64,000 bases of DNA from Carboxylicivirga sp964602515 (lineage in GTDB: Bacteria > Bacteroidota > Bacteroidia > Bacteroidales > Marinilabiliaceae). The stretch covers positions 1 through 64,000 of the forward strand of contig CAZRRJ010000015.1 of the NCBI GenBank assembly GCA_964602515.1. Direction: 5' to 3'. The position numbers and the translations under genes are program-made. Under the pieces are notes generated by a model. That model saw only the letters and a list, made by a program, of their open reading frames with translations. It was not told where the DNA came from and made no database searches. Shown here in pieces: positions 37,082-46,666 of the stretch; position 1 is the stretch's first letter; each line of letters starts with the position of its first letter.

Positions 37082-38359
37082 TTATTTGCCGGCTACAACG
37101 GTAATGAAATCTTCTTCTTGTAAATATTTTTTCGCTAATATATTTAAATCTTCAGCCGTAATGTTTAAAAGTAAATTAAAGAAATCGTTAAAATACGTAG
37201 GTGATAAACTTTGGTCAATTAAGCCCCTGTAATTATCAGATGTGGCAAATGGGCCATCAAAATTACGAATCATATCACCAATAAGGAAGTGACGAACAAG
37301 TTTTAACTCTTCGTTACTGATGGCTTCATCACGGAGTTTTCGTAATTCATTAAACACTTCCTTAACAGCTAATGCTCTGTTTTCGACTTTTACATCTGTT
37401 GCTATCATTAGGAATCCAGTATGTTTGTAAGTCATTATAAAAGATGATATACCATAAGTCAAGCCTTTTTCTTCACGAATATTGGTCATTAAGCGTGATC
37501 CAAAATAGCCTCCAAGGATAGTGTTAAGTATTTGTAAACCATGAAAATCAGGGTGTTCTTTTGAAAATAATGGTCGTCCGATTTTTATGGCCGATTGAAC
37601 GGCATTTTCTTTAGGTACAAAGATGGTTGATTTAACAGCACTTTGCACTTTAGGTTTATTATCTGGTAAACCTTCGCTGTTTGACCATTTTTGACCAAAA
37701 TGGTTATTTAACAACTCTTTAATACTATTGCCCGGTTGCCCTGATATAATAATATGTGTTCCTGCGGGAATATACGATTGTTTGTGAAAAGCTATAATAT
37801 CCTCACGGTTTATTTTATTGAAATCTTCAAGCTCAAGATGATTACCATAAGGGTGTGTTTTACCATATAAGTTTTGTGTAAAAGCTCTTGTAGCTAGCGT
37901 TTTTACTTTGTTACTTTCAATTAAATATTCTTGCTTTCGCTTGCTAAGTAAAGTGTTAATTTCTTTCTGGTCAAATACCGGATATTTAATAATATCTTCT
38001 AGAATTTCAAGTGTTTGAGGTAAGAAGTGTGAAAGAGTAACAAGTGTAACAACTGAATGATGAAACTGGGTTTGCTGACCAATATAAGCGCCGAAAAAAT
38101 CAATTTTTTCAGAAATTTCACCACCAGTATGTTTTAGTGTTCCTTCGGTAAGCGCATTGTTAGTTGTTGAAGCCAGCAATGGTTTTGCTGCTTGTATTGA
38201 ACCGGCAGGAAACAAAAAATCCAGTTTGGCAACCTCCTGTGAACCGGCTTGCATCAAATGCACCTTAATACCATTATCTAATTTAAATGTTTCAATGGGA
38301 AGTAAATCAAACGTGCTGATAAGCTTTGATTCAGGAGCTGTTTTTCTGTCTGTTTGCAT
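37082..38359 (-). CDS. M16 family peptidase-like protein, catalytically inactive subunit
   Basis: 425 residues with the M16 (pitrilysin/MPP) fold. The zinc motif HxxEH is missing; the corresponding helix reads STTNNALTEGT. The later R/Y pair region GGYFGSRLMTNIREEKGLTYGI, which shapes the substrate site in M16 partners, is conserved. It starts six bases after the active M16 gene, so the two probably form a heterodimer in which this chain supplies substrate contacts. No signal peptide is evident. Confidence 0.88.
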   Translation of the reverse strand: MQTDRKTAPESKLISTFDLLPIETFKLDNGIKVHLMQAGSQEVAKLDFLFPAGSIQAAKPLLASTTNNALTEGTLKHTGGEISEKIDFFGAYIGQQTQFHHSVVTLVTLSHFLPQTLEILEDIIKYPVFDQKEINTLLSKRKQEYLIESNKVKTLATRAFTQNLYGKTHPYGNHLELEDFNKINREDIIAFHKQSYIPAGTHIIISGQPGNSIKELLNNHFGQKWSNSEGLPDNKPKVQSAVKSTIFVPKENAVQSAIKIGRPLFSKEHPDFHGLQILNTILGGYFGSRLMTNIREEKGLTYGISSFIMTYKHTGFLMIATDVKVENRALAVKEVFNELRKLRDEAISNEELKLVRHFLIGDMIRNFDGPFATSDNYRGLIDQSLSPTYFNDFFNLLLNITAEDLNILAKKYLQEEDFITVVAGK

Positions 38360-38365
38360 GTTGCT

Positions 38366-39604
38366 TTACTGTTTGGAACGGTAATATAGAGTTGAGCAAT
38401 TGGATGGTTGGAATGTTTGTTGAGCAGAATCCTGCAAATTCTGAGCTGTTACAAGCCGGTATTTTTCTACTTCATGATTAATGTTTTCGGCCTGACCCAA
38501 CAATTCGAATGAAGCCAGGTTCATAGCTTTGTTTAAGAAGTTTATTTCAGAAAACACAAGAGTAGATTCAACTTTGTTTTTAACCTTTTGTAATTCGTAG
38601 TCTGCTACAGCATGGTTACAAATTTTATCTATTTCTTTTTGAATAGCTAATTCTGCCTTTTTCATTTTTGTATCAGGTAAAAGACGCCCGGTAATGGTGA
38701 ATAATCCGGGATGATGATCACCTGATATGTAAGCATTAACCTCGCTAAATAGCTGTTGCTCTTTAACCAATGATTGTATTAAGCGAGAAGAAGGACCATT
38801 TGACAGAATATCAGAAAGCAGGTCAACTGTATAAAAATCATTATCCATTCGTCCGCCAATGTGGAATACTTTGTAAATCATATCAGCTGGTACATTACGT
38901 TCAACTTCCAGGTGGCGTTCTTCTGTTTGTTCCGGTTCCATAGCTATATTACTTTGAGCTATATTACGCTTCGGAATATCACCAAACCACTTTTCTGCCA
39001 GTGTAAAAACCTTATCCGGATCAATATTACCAGCAACACACATTACTGCATTATTGGGGGCATAATGGCTGTAAAAAAATGATTTTACATCATCTAAAGT
39101 AGCATTTTCAATATGTGAAATATCTTTGCCAATAGTAGGCCAGCGGTAAGGATGTACCTTATAGGCCAGCGGACTAAGTAGTAGTGGAATATCGCCATAA
39201 GGCTGGTTCAGGTAGCGCTGTTTAAATTCTTCAATAACCACTTTTCGTTGTATATCCAGGTTTTTCTCCGAAAAATCAAGCTCAAGCATCCGGTCTGATT
39301 CCAGCCAAAAACCTGTTTCAATGTTAGCAGCTGGCAGCGTTAAATAATAGTTGGTTATATCGCTGTTGGTCCAGGCGTTATTATCGCCTCCAACCATTTG
39401 TAATGGTGAATCGAACGAGGGGATGTTTTTACTGCCACCGAACATTAAATGTTCAAAGAGGTGTGCAAAACCTGTTTTATTGGGCTGCTCGTTTTTGGCT
39501 CCCACATTATAAAGAATATTAACGGCAGCCAGTGGCGTGCTTTTATCAACATGAGCTATAATGCGTAGGCCATTGGCTAATGTTTGCTTTTGTATATTTA
39601 TCAT
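38366..39604 (-). CDS. M16 family zinc peptidase, active subunit
   Basis: 412 residues. The inverted zinc motif HxxEH is His48, Glu51, His52 (GFAHLFEHLMFGG); the third ligand glutamate should lie in RKVVIEEFKQR about 75 residues later. Partner of the downstream inactive M16 chain, from which it is separated by six bases; its start overlaps the stop of the upstream flavin oxidoreductase gene by one base. No export signal is visible, so a cytosolic peptide-degrading role is likely. Confidence 0.92.
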   Translation of the reverse strand: MINIQKQTLANGLRIIAHVDKSTPLAAVNILYNVGAKNEQPNKTGFAHLFEHLMFGGSKNIPSFDSPLQMVGGDNNAWTNSDITNYYLTLPAANIETGFWLESDRMLELDFSEKNLDIQRKVVIEEFKQRYLNQPYGDIPLLLSPLAYKVHPYRWPTIGKDISHIENATLDDVKSFFYSHYAPNNAVMCVAGNIDPDKVFTLAEKWFGDIPKRNIAQSNIAMEPEQTEERHLEVERNVPADMIYKVFHIGGRMDNDFYTVDLLSDILSNGPSSRLIQSLVKEQQLFSEVNAYISGDHHPGLFTITGRLLPDTKMKKAELAIQKEIDKICNHAVADYELQKVKNKVESTLVFSEINFLNKAMNLASFELLGQAENINHEVEKYRLVTAQNLQDSAQQTFQPSNCSTLYYRSKQ

Positions 39605-40560
39605 TAAAAATGAAATCGCTGGTTAGAAACGGATTCTTCTTTTATGGCGTGGTATTCATTAAGTAATTCGTCAATAACCTGGTTAACTGGTTTTATTTCG
39701 TTAATTAGTGATGCAACTTGTCCAATCTCCAGTTCACCTTCGGTTATATCACCTTCAAACATTCCTTTTTTTGCCCTTCCTTTTCCTAGTATATCTTTAA
39801 GTTCAAGAATTGATGCACCGGCATTTTCAGCAGCATGTACTTTTTCAAAAAAGGCATTTTTAATTAAACGTACCGGGCTCAGTTTTTTCAGCGACAGCAG
39901 TGTGTCGCCTTCTTTCATTTCAACAACACACTTTTTAAATTCATTGTGTGCCGATGATTCTTCTGTAATAGCAAAGCGTGAACCAATCTGAACACCATCA
40001 GCACCTAATGTTAGAGCTGCAAATATACCTTCTCCGGTGCCAATGCCGCCTGCTGCTATTAAAGGCAATGAAGTTATTTTTCTTATGTATGGTATTAAAG
40101 TTAAGGTGGTTGTTTCTTCTCTACCGTTATGACCACCTGCTTCAAAACCTTCGGCTACAATAGCATCAACGCCGGCCTCTTCACACTTTTTAGCAAAGCG
40201 GCCATTGGCAATAACATGAACTACAGTAATGTCTTTCTCTTTAAGAAAACCAGTCCATTTGGCCGGGTTGCCTGCTGAAGTAAATACGATTTTTACACCT
40301 TCCTCGGCAATAATCTGCATAAGCTTATCAATATCCGGGTAAAGCAAAGGTACATTAACACCCCATGGTTTGTTAGTCGCTTTTTTCATTTTCTGAATAT
40401 GCTCGCGAAATACTTCGGGGTACATAGAACCGGCGCCTAATAAGCCTAAGCCACCGTTATTGCTTACCGCTGATGCTAAGCGCCATCCGCTGCACCAAAC
40501 CATTCCCCCCTGAATGATCGGATATTGAATATTAAATAATTCTGTAATTCTGTTTTGCAT
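39604..40560 (-). CDS. NAD(P)H-dependent flavin oxidoreductase (nitronate monooxygenase-like)
   Basis: About 318-residue FMN-binding TIM barrel of the nitronate monooxygenase/FabK-like group. NIQYPIIQGGM at the start, EAGGHNGR (His of the NMO family) near residue 145, and AAGGIGTGEG and GADGVQIGSRF for phosphate binding are all present. I prefer the ATG at 40558-40560 over a TTG at 40575. The reaction could be nitronate oxidation or an enoyl reductase/dioxygenase-like step; unresolved. First gene of an operon with the M16 pair. Confidence 0.85.
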   Translation of the reverse strand: MQNRITELFNIQYPIIQGGMVWCSGWRLASAVSNNGGLGLLGAGSMYPEVFREHIQKMKKATNKPWGVNVPLLYPDIDKLMQIIAEEGVKIVFTSAGNPAKWTGFLKEKDITVVHVIANGRFAKKCEEAGVDAIVAEGFEAGGHNGREETTTLTLIPYIRKITSLPLIAAGGIGTGEGIFAALTLGADGVQIGSRFAITEESSAHNEFKKCVVEMKEGDTLLSLKKLSPVRLIKNAFFEKVHAAENAGASILELKDILGKGRAKKGMFEGDITEGELEIGQVASLINEIKPVNQVIDELLNEYHAIKEESVSNQRFHF

Positions 40561-40663
40561 GCTTTTGGTTATCAAGGTGTAAGTACAAAATACATTAAGC
40601 GATTATTACATCAAATTGTTGGTGTAAGTGCCAGGTAACAGTACAAATCACACAGTAAATTGT

Positions 40664-41836
40664 TTATTGATTTGCTCTTCTGCTCCTGTTTACTTTTTTC
40701 TTGAATTCTTTCATATCGCCTTCAAACATATCATAAGCCACAAATTTACATTCCAATGATCCATTGAAAAGCGTATATTTTGAGTCAGGCCTTAAACCAA
40801 CATGTTTAAGTGCTTCAAAGTTAGATGTGATAATCCATGCCTGCCAATTGGTATAATTACGTTTCAGGTGTGTACCCATCTTTTTGTAAAAGTCATTGAT
40901 ATCATCCATTGTTAAACGTTCACCGTAAGGGGGGTTGGTGATCATCATTCCACGAGGTGCCGGTGGCATATGGTCTTCCATTTTAGAACGAACAATGCGA
41001 ATCTGGCGGTTCAAACGGAAATCCAAAGAGGCCGTTTTTGCCATATCAACGGCATTAGGGTCGCTGTCTCCTCCAATAATATTAACCTTCGGGTAAGAAA
41101 TTTTACTTTCTGCCTCTGCATATATTTTTTCCCAGAGTGCTTTATCGTAATCAGCCCACGACATAAAACCAAAGTGTTTACGTTTATAGGCAGGTGGTAT
41201 GTTACAAGCCATCATAGCCGCTTCCATAAGAATAGTACCGCTTCCGCACATCGGGTCAATTAGCGGAATATCTTTATGCCACTTGGCCAGTTTTAGCAGT
41301 CCGGCTGCCAATGCCTCATTAAGCGGTGCTTTATGAGAAGGATTGCGGTAGCCTCTTTTATGCAATGATTCAATAGAGCTGTCTAGTGAAACAGTGAACT
41401 GGTCGTTTGAAACATGAATATTTATTTGTAAATCAGGATTATCAAGGCTTATAGACGGGCGTGAACCACTTTTATCTCTGAACTGATCTACTACGGCATC
41501 TTTTGTTTTTAGAGCCAGGTATTTTGAGTGTTTAAAATAATCGGAGAAAGCAACAGCATCAATGGCAAAGGTATTTTGCTCATTAATATAAACAGACCAA
41601 TCGTAATTATAAATTTCTTTATAAAGTTCGTCTTCGTTTTTTGCTGTAAATTTTAAGATAGGCACTAACACACGCGATGCAGTGCGAAGGTATAGGTTAG
41701 CTTTATAAAGAACTTCTTTATCACCAGTACAAGTAACTGCTCTTTTAATTGGTGTAATATCAGAGGCCCCTATAGTCCTTAATTCTTCTGCCAATACCTC
41801 CTCTAACCCGTGCATGGTTTTTACTAGTAGCTTCAT
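40664..41836 (-). CDS. THUMP-domain class I SAM-dependent RNA methyltransferase (RlmL N-half-like)
   Basis: 390 residues: N-terminal ferredoxin-like/THUMP RNA-binding region (about 1-165) and a Rossmann methyltransferase domain. DPMCGSGTILMEAA binds S-adenosylmethionine and NPPYGERL is the N-(D/N)-PP-Y catalytic motif of N2-guanine or N6-adenine methylation. This corresponds to the m2G2445 23S rRNA methylating half of RlmL, without the fused second half. A -7 box and a palindrome lie about 90 bp upstream. Confidence 0.88.
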   Translation of the reverse strand: MKLLVKTMHGLEEVLAEELRTIGASDITPIKRAVTCTGDKEVLYKANLYLRTASRVLVPILKFTAKNEDELYKEIYNYDWSVYINEQNTFAIDAVAFSDYFKHSKYLALKTKDAVVDQFRDKSGSRPSISLDNPDLQINIHVSNDQFTVSLDSSIESLHKRGYRNPSHKAPLNEALAAGLLKLAKWHKDIPLIDPMCGSGTILMEAAMMACNIPPAYKRKHFGFMSWADYDKALWEKIYAEAESKISYPKVNIIGGDSDPNAVDMAKTASLDFRLNRQIRIVRSKMEDHMPPAPRGMMITNPPYGERLTMDDINDFYKKMGTHLKRNYTNWQAWIITSNFEALKHVGLRPDSKYTLFNGSLECKFVAYDMFEGDMKEFKKKVNRSRRANQ

Positions 41837-41917
41837 CGTGTGCTTTTTTCAATAAAATAATTTACTCTGTTATCCTTTAATTAACAGATTGTTAACTGAT
41901 ATGTTGTTTGATGCCTT

Positions 41918-41949
41918 TTTCAAAAGTTTTGAAAGAGGGCGCAAATGTA
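41918..41949 (-). promoter_or_regulatory. Promoter -7 box with adjoining palindrome
   Basis: The minus strand reads TACATTTG at 41949-41942 (perfect -7 box). Just downstream of it is a perfect palindrome TTTCAAAA-g-TTTTGAAA (41918-41934), lying about where transcription would start, a good operator position or a weak leader hairpin. Confidence 0.4.
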
Positions 41950-42035
41950 CAAAACTTAGTTTTAACATCTGGTTTTATTATTCCTATATCATCATCATTT
42001 TGCAATTCTTAACGTTCGGCTTTACATGGCTAATA

Positions 42036-43277
42036 CTAGCGTTTGAATATTTGATGTTGTTCCTTGGGTACCTTATTCAGGTTTTTATCCATAAATGTAC
42101 CCGAAAAGATTAAGCCACCAATGATACCCATAAAAATATATAAGACCTGTTCGCCCATGTTATTACCGTTGTTGACTTCAGGGCTTAAGAATACTGTGCT
42201 TAGACTTATAAATGCCTTACTGCCGGGAACAAGCATAATTAGTCCCGGTATTAAGTACACTAAGCGGGGTGTTTTTGTAAGGTGTGTAAAAAGCTTACTG
42301 ATTGCAACTGCCGTAATTGTACCAATAAATATACTAACCAGAATACCTGTAAATGCAAATAATGTAGTAGTAAAAAAGCACAAAAATCCGGTAATTACAC
42401 CTAATGTTAAATCTTTAGGACGAACCTTAAATACGGGCATTAAACTTAATGATAAGATGGGAATAGCTATAAAATTAACCCATGTGGGTATATCATCCAC
42501 AACGGGGATGGGGTGCAGTTGGGTAAATAAAGGCAGGATAGCAAGCCCCAGTACAACGCCAAAAAACTGCTTAAACAAGGAGACAAGTGCATCAAAAAGT
42601 TTGGCTGTACCGGAAACCAGGCTGCGTGAAGTAATTTCTTCAAGTGCAGTAGTGATTGATAAGCCCGGTATAAAAACAATAATTGAGGCCAGGATAGTCA
42701 TAGAGATATAAATGCCGGGTATAAGTGTAGATAATAAGCCAGTAACAATGGTTGCCATAAAAGCGACTAATGATTCCTGTGTGCTTCTTATATAACTGGA
42801 TTTAGATGCGAGTACAGTAATGCCATATACAAGTGCGCCGATTAAAGAGGCAACAATTGCTGATGTCCAGTTTGTATTTAGTATTATACTAAAAGAACCG
42901 GCCGATAACATAAAAGATAACAGTTCAATTATTTTGGGATAACTGAAATTGTGATTTTTTAAGTTTTCGATTTCTGCCTTTGCTTTTGTAAATGACAGCT
43001 CGTTTGATAATACATGATTGGTGATTTCAATAACCTTTGACAAAGCTCCCAGGTTAAGTTCGCCGGGAGGAACACACTCAACATGATTATAAGTGTGCTC
43101 ATCTTCCTCGTAAAATACATAATTAATCCATGTTGGTGTATCCATAAAGCTGGCTTTAATACCTCTTTTTGCTGCAATCTCGGTTAAATATAATTGCGAT
43201 TTATAAGATGGTACACCATAAGTATGCAACGCCTTACCAAGCTGAACAATGAATTTATATTGCTGAGGGATTTGCAT
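42036..43277 (-). CDS. ThrE-like threonine/serine exporter family membrane protein
   Basis: 413 residues: a cytoplasmic N-terminal region of about 130 residues (GKALHTYGVPSYKSQLYL start) and about ten predicted helices arranged as the fused ThrE N (DUF1212) and C (DUF3815) halves. The helix block IPGIYISMTILASIIVFIPG is typical. The ThrE prototype exports threonine and serine. Monocistronic, with a promoter box upstream; no dedicated amino-acid pathway gene is adjacent. Confidence 0.86.
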   Translation of the reverse strand: MQIPQQYKFIVQLGKALHTYGVPSYKSQLYLTEIAAKRGIKASFMDTPTWINYVFYEEDEHTYNHVECVPPGELNLGALSKVIEITNHVLSNELSFTKAKAEIENLKNHNFSYPKIIELLSFMLSAGSFSIILNTNWTSAIVASLIGALVYGITVLASKSSYIRSTQESLVAFMATIVTGLLSTLIPGIYISMTILASIIVFIPGLSITTALEEITSRSLVSGTAKLFDALVSLFKQFFGVVLGLAILPLFTQLHPIPVVDDIPTWVNFIAIPILSLSLMPVFKVRPKDLTLGVITGFLCFFTTTLFAFTGILVSIFIGTITAVAISKLFTHLTKTPRLVYLIPGLIMLVPGSKAFISLSTVFLSPEVNNGNNMGEQVLYIFMGIIGGLIFSGTFMDKNLNKVPKEQHQIFKR

Positions 43278-43325
43278 TATAACGTGTTATGAAATGTCTT
43301 TACTATGATGGTATTTTTATTGGCG

Positions 43326-43333
43326 CAAAAATA
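43326..43333 (-). promoter_or_regulatory. Promoter -7 box of the ThrE-like gene
   Basis: The minus strand reads TATTTTTG, a perfect TAnnTTTG match, 49 bp before the start codon. Confidence 0.4.
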
Positions 43334-43451
43334 GTGAAAGTTGTATGATTGACATCTGCTCTTTTAAGATAATAACCTGCGCTTGGGGGAAATTTTGGAT
43401 TAAGAGCGCTAAACTAACGTACAAAAGTAAATTTTAAACGGTTTCTTCCTG

Positions 43452-43459
43452 TATCTTTG
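43452..43459 (+). promoter_or_regulatory. Promoter -7 box of the DEAD-box helicase gene
   Basis: Perfect TATCTTTG, 41 bp before the start codon. The -33 region is only T-rich. Confidence 0.5.
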
Positions 43460-43500
43460 CATTTTGAACCTGGGTTATAAAATAATTAACATAATAAAAT

Positions 43501-44643
43501 ATGTCTTTTTCTTCATTAGGCTTATCTCCAGCACTGTTAAAATCATTGGCAGCTCAAAAATATGAGTTCCCTTACCCAATACAGCAAAAAGTTATACCAG
43601 CTGTTTTGAAAAAGGCTGATGTATTAGGTATTGCTAAAACAGGATCGGGTAAAACCGCAAGTTTTGTATTACCAATATTAAGAAACTTACAACGCAGCAG
43701 AGAAACAAAGAACCGGCATGTTAATGTTTTGGTGCTTGTTCCGACCCGGGAATTAGCCGAACAGGTTAAGAATGTGTTTCAGAGTTTTGGTTCAGTTATT
43801 CCTGAACGTATAAAAACACTTGCGGTATATGGTGGCGTATCTATTAATCCGCAAATGAAAGCTTTGCAGGGGATTAATATTCTGGTAGCTACCCCCGGCC
43901 GTTTAATCGAATTAGTTGAATCAAATGCTGTTCATCTTTCAACAATAAATACTTTGGTGATTGATGAAGCAGACCGTATGTTATCCATGGGTTTTAAAGA
44001 GGAGATGGGGCGTATCTTCTCAATGCTTCCTGCTATGCGCCAAAACCTGTTGTTTTCGGCTACACTCAACGAGGATGTTACCAGTATGATGAATTTGTTA
44101 CTGAATAACCCTGAAGTAATAAAGGTTGAAGATGATGAAGATAAAGTAGAACTGATAGAACAAGTTGCTTATTATATAGATGAAGAAAAGAAAGGGCCTT
44201 TATTGCGCTATCTTATTAAAAACAAGGCAATGAAGCAGGTATTGGTTTTTGTGTCATCGGCTTTTAAAGCAGATAGTGTTGTGTCAAAATTGTCTAACAA
44301 AGGTATTAAGGCTACAGCTATACATGGCAAAAAAACGCAGGGTGCCCGTAATAAAGCTTTGGATCGGTTTAAACACGGACAAATAGAAGTATTGGTTGCA
44401 ACAGATCTGTTGGCTCGTGGTATTGATATTGACTTTTTACCCTTTGTTATTAATTACGAATTGCCACGTTCACCCAAAGATTACATTCACAGAATAGGAC
44501 GGACAGGAAGGGCAGAATTGCCTGGTGAGGCCATATCTTTGGTTTGTCCTGATGAAGAGCATCATTTTAAGGTGATACAAAAGAAAATGGGGAAGTGGGT
44601 TGATCGAATTGACGGTAATGAAATACATTTACATGGCTTTTAA
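43501..44643 (+). CDS. DEAD-box RNA helicase (short, RhlE-like)
   Basis: 380-residue core helicase with all motifs in order: Q motif (FSSLGLSPALLKSLAAQKYE start), AKTGSGKT, PTRELAEQ, TPGR, DEAD at VIDEADRML, SAT, and HRIGRTGRAE. It has almost no C-terminal extension, unlike many RhlE/DeaD proteins, so RNA specificity cannot be predicted. A role in ribosome assembly or mRNA turnover, possibly at low temperature, is usual for the family. A Crp/Fnr gene follows 41 bp later, perhaps cotranscribed. Confidence 0.95.
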   Translation: MSFSSLGLSPALLKSLAAQKYEFPYPIQQKVIPAVLKKADVLGIAKTGSGKTASFVLPILRNLQRSRETKNRHVNVLVLVPTRELAEQVKNVFQSFGSVIPERIKTLAVYGGVSINPQMKALQGINILVATPGRLIELVESNAVHLSTINTLVIDEADRMLSMGFKEEMGRIFSMLPAMRQNLLFSATLNEDVTSMMNLLLNNPEVIKVEDDEDKVELIEQVAYYIDEEKKGPLLRYLIKNKAMKQVLVFVSSAFKADSVVSKLSNKGIKATAIHGKKTQGARNKALDRFKHGQIEVLVATDLLARGIDIDFLPFVINYELPRSPKDYIHRIGRTGRAELPGEAISLVCPDEEHHFKVIQKKMGKWVDRIDGNEIHLHGF

Positions 44644-44684
44644 CAGAATTTGAGAAAACGGCATAACTGAAATGGTATTGATAT

Positions 44685-45329
44685 ATGAGTTTAATAACGA
44701 TCATTAAGCAAAAATTTCCTGTTTTAACAGAGCCGTCTTTATTAGAGGAAATGGAGCGCTATTGTACGACTAAAACATTGGAGCAGGGGCAGAATTTTAT
44801 TGAGATTGGTGATGATGTGGTTGCCATGCCATTGCTGATAAGAGGTGTTATTAAGGTTGTGCGTGAAGATAATGATGGCAATGAGTTGCTTTTATATTAT
44901 CTGAATGGAGGAGATACATGCGCATCAACATTATCGTGCTGCATGGAAAAAGCCAGTAGCGAAGTGCGTGCTACGGTGATTGAGGCAGTAACAGCCATTA
45001 TGGTGCCTATTCGTTGTATGGAAGATTGGATGAAGAAGTATGCCGGCTGGCGTAGCTTTATTATGCAATCATATCGTATGCGCTTTGAAGAATTACTACA
45101 TGCTATTGATAGTATTGCTTTTAAAAAGATGGATGAGCGGCTGGAGCAGTATCTTATTCAGCTTTCGGAAGAACGGAACACCATAAGTCTGTCGGGCACA
45201 CACCAGGAAATTGCTGATGATCTGCATACATCGCGAGAGGTTGTTTCCAGGTTGTTAAAGCAACTTGAGAAAATGGGTAAAATTAAATTATCGCGTAATA
45301 GAATTGAGCTGGTCGATTTGGGCGGGTAG
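44685..45329 (+). CDS. Crp/Fnr family transcriptional regulator
   Basis: 214 residues: cyclic-nucleotide-like sensor domain (about 1-125), long dimer helix and C-terminal winged HTH (GTHQEIADDLHTSREVVSRL). The sensor has a cysteine group, Cys79, Cys85 and Cys86 (GDTCASTLSCCMEK), but not the four-cysteine N-terminal pattern of an iron-sulfur Fnr. This and the adjacent rhodanese and CoADR genes suggest a thiol- or persulfide-responsive regulator; that is inference. A palindrome before the rhodanese genes is a candidate target. Confidence 0.9.
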   Translation: MSLITIIKQKFPVLTEPSLLEEMERYCTTKTLEQGQNFIEIGDDVVAMPLLIRGVIKVVREDNDGNELLLYYLNGGDTCASTLSCCMEKASSEVRATVIEAVTAIMVPIRCMEDWMKKYAGWRSFIMQSYRMRFEELLHAIDSIAFKKMDERLEQYLIQLSEERNTISLSGTHQEIADDLHTSREVVSRLLKQLEKMGKIKLSRNRIELVDLGG

Positions 45330-45663
45330 GCTTACGTGTTTTTTAGACGTTTACTACTAAGGTAATTCCGAAAAACAAGCTTGGGTTTGAAATTTATCCT
45401 GACTCCACACTAAATTTAGATACCTTGAAACCCTTTTTTTAAAGTCATCTTAGTAGCCTAATATTATTAATGTTCAGCTCTATTGCCTTGTTTGCAATTA
45501 GTTTGTTAATGCTTTGTGTGGCTTGCAGGGGGTTAAAAAGGTGATGCCTCAGGTATCATCTGTCTGCAGAAAAAATTAGGCTAATATACATTTGGTTGCT
45601 GTGCTATTGGTTATTACTTATGAGAGGATAGCCTTCATATTAAACTCAAACAGTAATTTTCTT
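45330..45663. other. Intergenic region between the Crp/Fnr gene and the rhodanese operon
   Basis: No ORF or RNA recognised. One isolated perfect -7 box (TACATTTG, 45587-45594) without a -33. Confidence 0.4.
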
Positions 45664-45711
45664 TTATGTGACATAAGGCACAAAACAGTCTTTTTTGAGG
45701 TATTAGTTTTG
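45664..45711 (+). promoter_or_regulatory. Candidate Crp/Fnr operator and promoter of the rhodanese operon
   Basis: Palindrome TTATGT-g-ACATAA at 45664-45676 followed 27 bp later by a perfect -7 box TAGTTTTG (45704-45711). There is no -33 element at the normal spacing. The operator centre would be near -48 from the expected start site, compatible with activation by a Crp/Fnr protein, most simply the one encoded directly upstream. Confidence 0.5.
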
Positions 45712-45749
45712 TCAATGTAAAACTTAAGAAACAAATAAAACCTTATAAA

Positions 45750-46013
45750 ATGGATTTAAAGAATGCTGTAGTAATTGATGTGAGAACAATTGAGGAGTTT
45801 CAGATGGGGCATGTGCCCGGATCAATAAACATTCCTTTGGATTCAATTCCTGATCGCATAGCAGAAATTAAGGATCTGAAAACCCCATTGATTGTTTGTT
45901 GTGCATCAGGTGTTAGAAGTAATTCAGCATGTGGCTACCTGCAACAGCATGGTATTACCGATATTGTTGATGGTGGTTCGTGGACGGTTGTACATGCACA
46001 TATAAATAATTAA
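45750..46013 (+). CDS. Single-domain rhodanese
   Basis: 87-residue rhodanese domain without signal peptide. The active loop is Cys51-Ala-Ser-Gly-Val-Arg56-Ser (preceded by another Cys), a six-residue loop fitting sulfane-sulfur transferases. N-terminal DVRTIEEFQMGHVPGSINIPL is standard. It should carry a persulfide and pass sulfur to a thiol acceptor in the cytosol. Next to a second small rhodanese 24 bp downstream and probably cotranscribed. Confidence 0.93.
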   Translation: MDLKNAVVIDVRTIEEFQMGHVPGSINIPLDSIPDRIAEIKDLKTPLIVCCASGVRSNSACGYLQQHGITDIVDGGSWTVVHAHINN

Positions 46014-46037
46014 TACACCTTAATTTAAGCAGATTAC

Positions 46038-46355
46038 ATGGGATTATTAGATATACTATTTGGAAAGAGGAAACGACAAGTGCTTGAAGCGCTTAATAAT
46101 GGAGCACGTATTATTGACGTTCGTTCGCCCGAAGAGTTTAAATATGGCAATGTGGATGGTTCCTTAAATTTTCCTGTTGACCGTCTTAACAGCTCAGCTA
46201 TTAAAAAACTGCAAAAACTAAATGTACCACTGGTGGTATGTTGTGCATCAGGTATACGCAGTGCTTCTGCTAAAGGCATATTGCTGCAAAATGGCATTAC
46301 TGATGTGTATAATGCAGGTGGCTGGAATAAATTACACCGCTGGATTAGTGAATAG
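46038..46355 (+). CDS. Single-domain rhodanese
   Basis: 105-residue rhodanese domain with a basic N-terminal extension (LFGKRKRQ). Active loop Cys69-Ala-Ser-Gly-Ile-Arg74-Ser, again preceded by Cys68; the upstream rhodanese has the same CCASG pattern, so the two probably arose by duplication. Second gene of the operon. Acts with the upstream rhodanese and the downstream CoADR-rhodanese fusion in sulfane-sulfur handling, by context. Confidence 0.92.
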   Translation: MGLLDILFGKRKRQVLEALNNGARIIDVRSPEEFKYGNVDGSLNFPVDRLNSSAIKKLQKLNVPLVVCCASGIRSASAKGILLQNGITDVYNAGGWNKLHRWISE

Positions 46356-46500
46356 GCAAACTGTTTTTTTTGGGGACTGAAATCTTTATTATTAAATGTG
46401 AAGTCCTCAAAGGCCATTAAAAAGCAAGGTTACAGTGGTTTTAATAATTATTAATTGGTTTGTATCTTAGTACTTACCTCTGATACTTTTTTATTTAAAA

Positions 46501-46666
46501 TATGAAACCATCATGACAAAAGAATCCGGACACAAGAGCCTGGCTCCGAATGTCCCGACCCCGATAGCTATCGGGGCTATCAGGGGATTATTAACAACGA
46601 ATATGCATCCTGCAAATCAGTCTCTTATCTGGTGTCTAAATATCTATAGTCTAAAAAAATAAATAC
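46501..46666 (+). repeat. Conserved upstream region, copy 1 of 3
   Basis: Sequence ending at the start codon of the CoADR-rhodanese gene. It shares the ordered blocks TATGAAAC, GAATATG, ATCCTG, AGTCTCTTATCT and TCTATARTCTAAA with copies at 52037-52211 and 54893-55009. Copy 1 also has the 18-bp palindrome of copy 2. It occupies almost all of the 311-bp gap after the second rhodanese. Confidence 0.75.
46559..46576. repeat. 18-bp perfect palindrome inside upstream repeat 1
   Basis: CCCCGATAGCTATCGGGG. The identical sequence is at 52113-52130. Confidence 0.85.

Noticed and set aside
46559..46576. The CCCCGATAGCTATCGGGG palindrome as a terminator
   Set aside because: No T-run follows and it lies inside a repeated upstream region, so a repeat or regulatory role is more likely.
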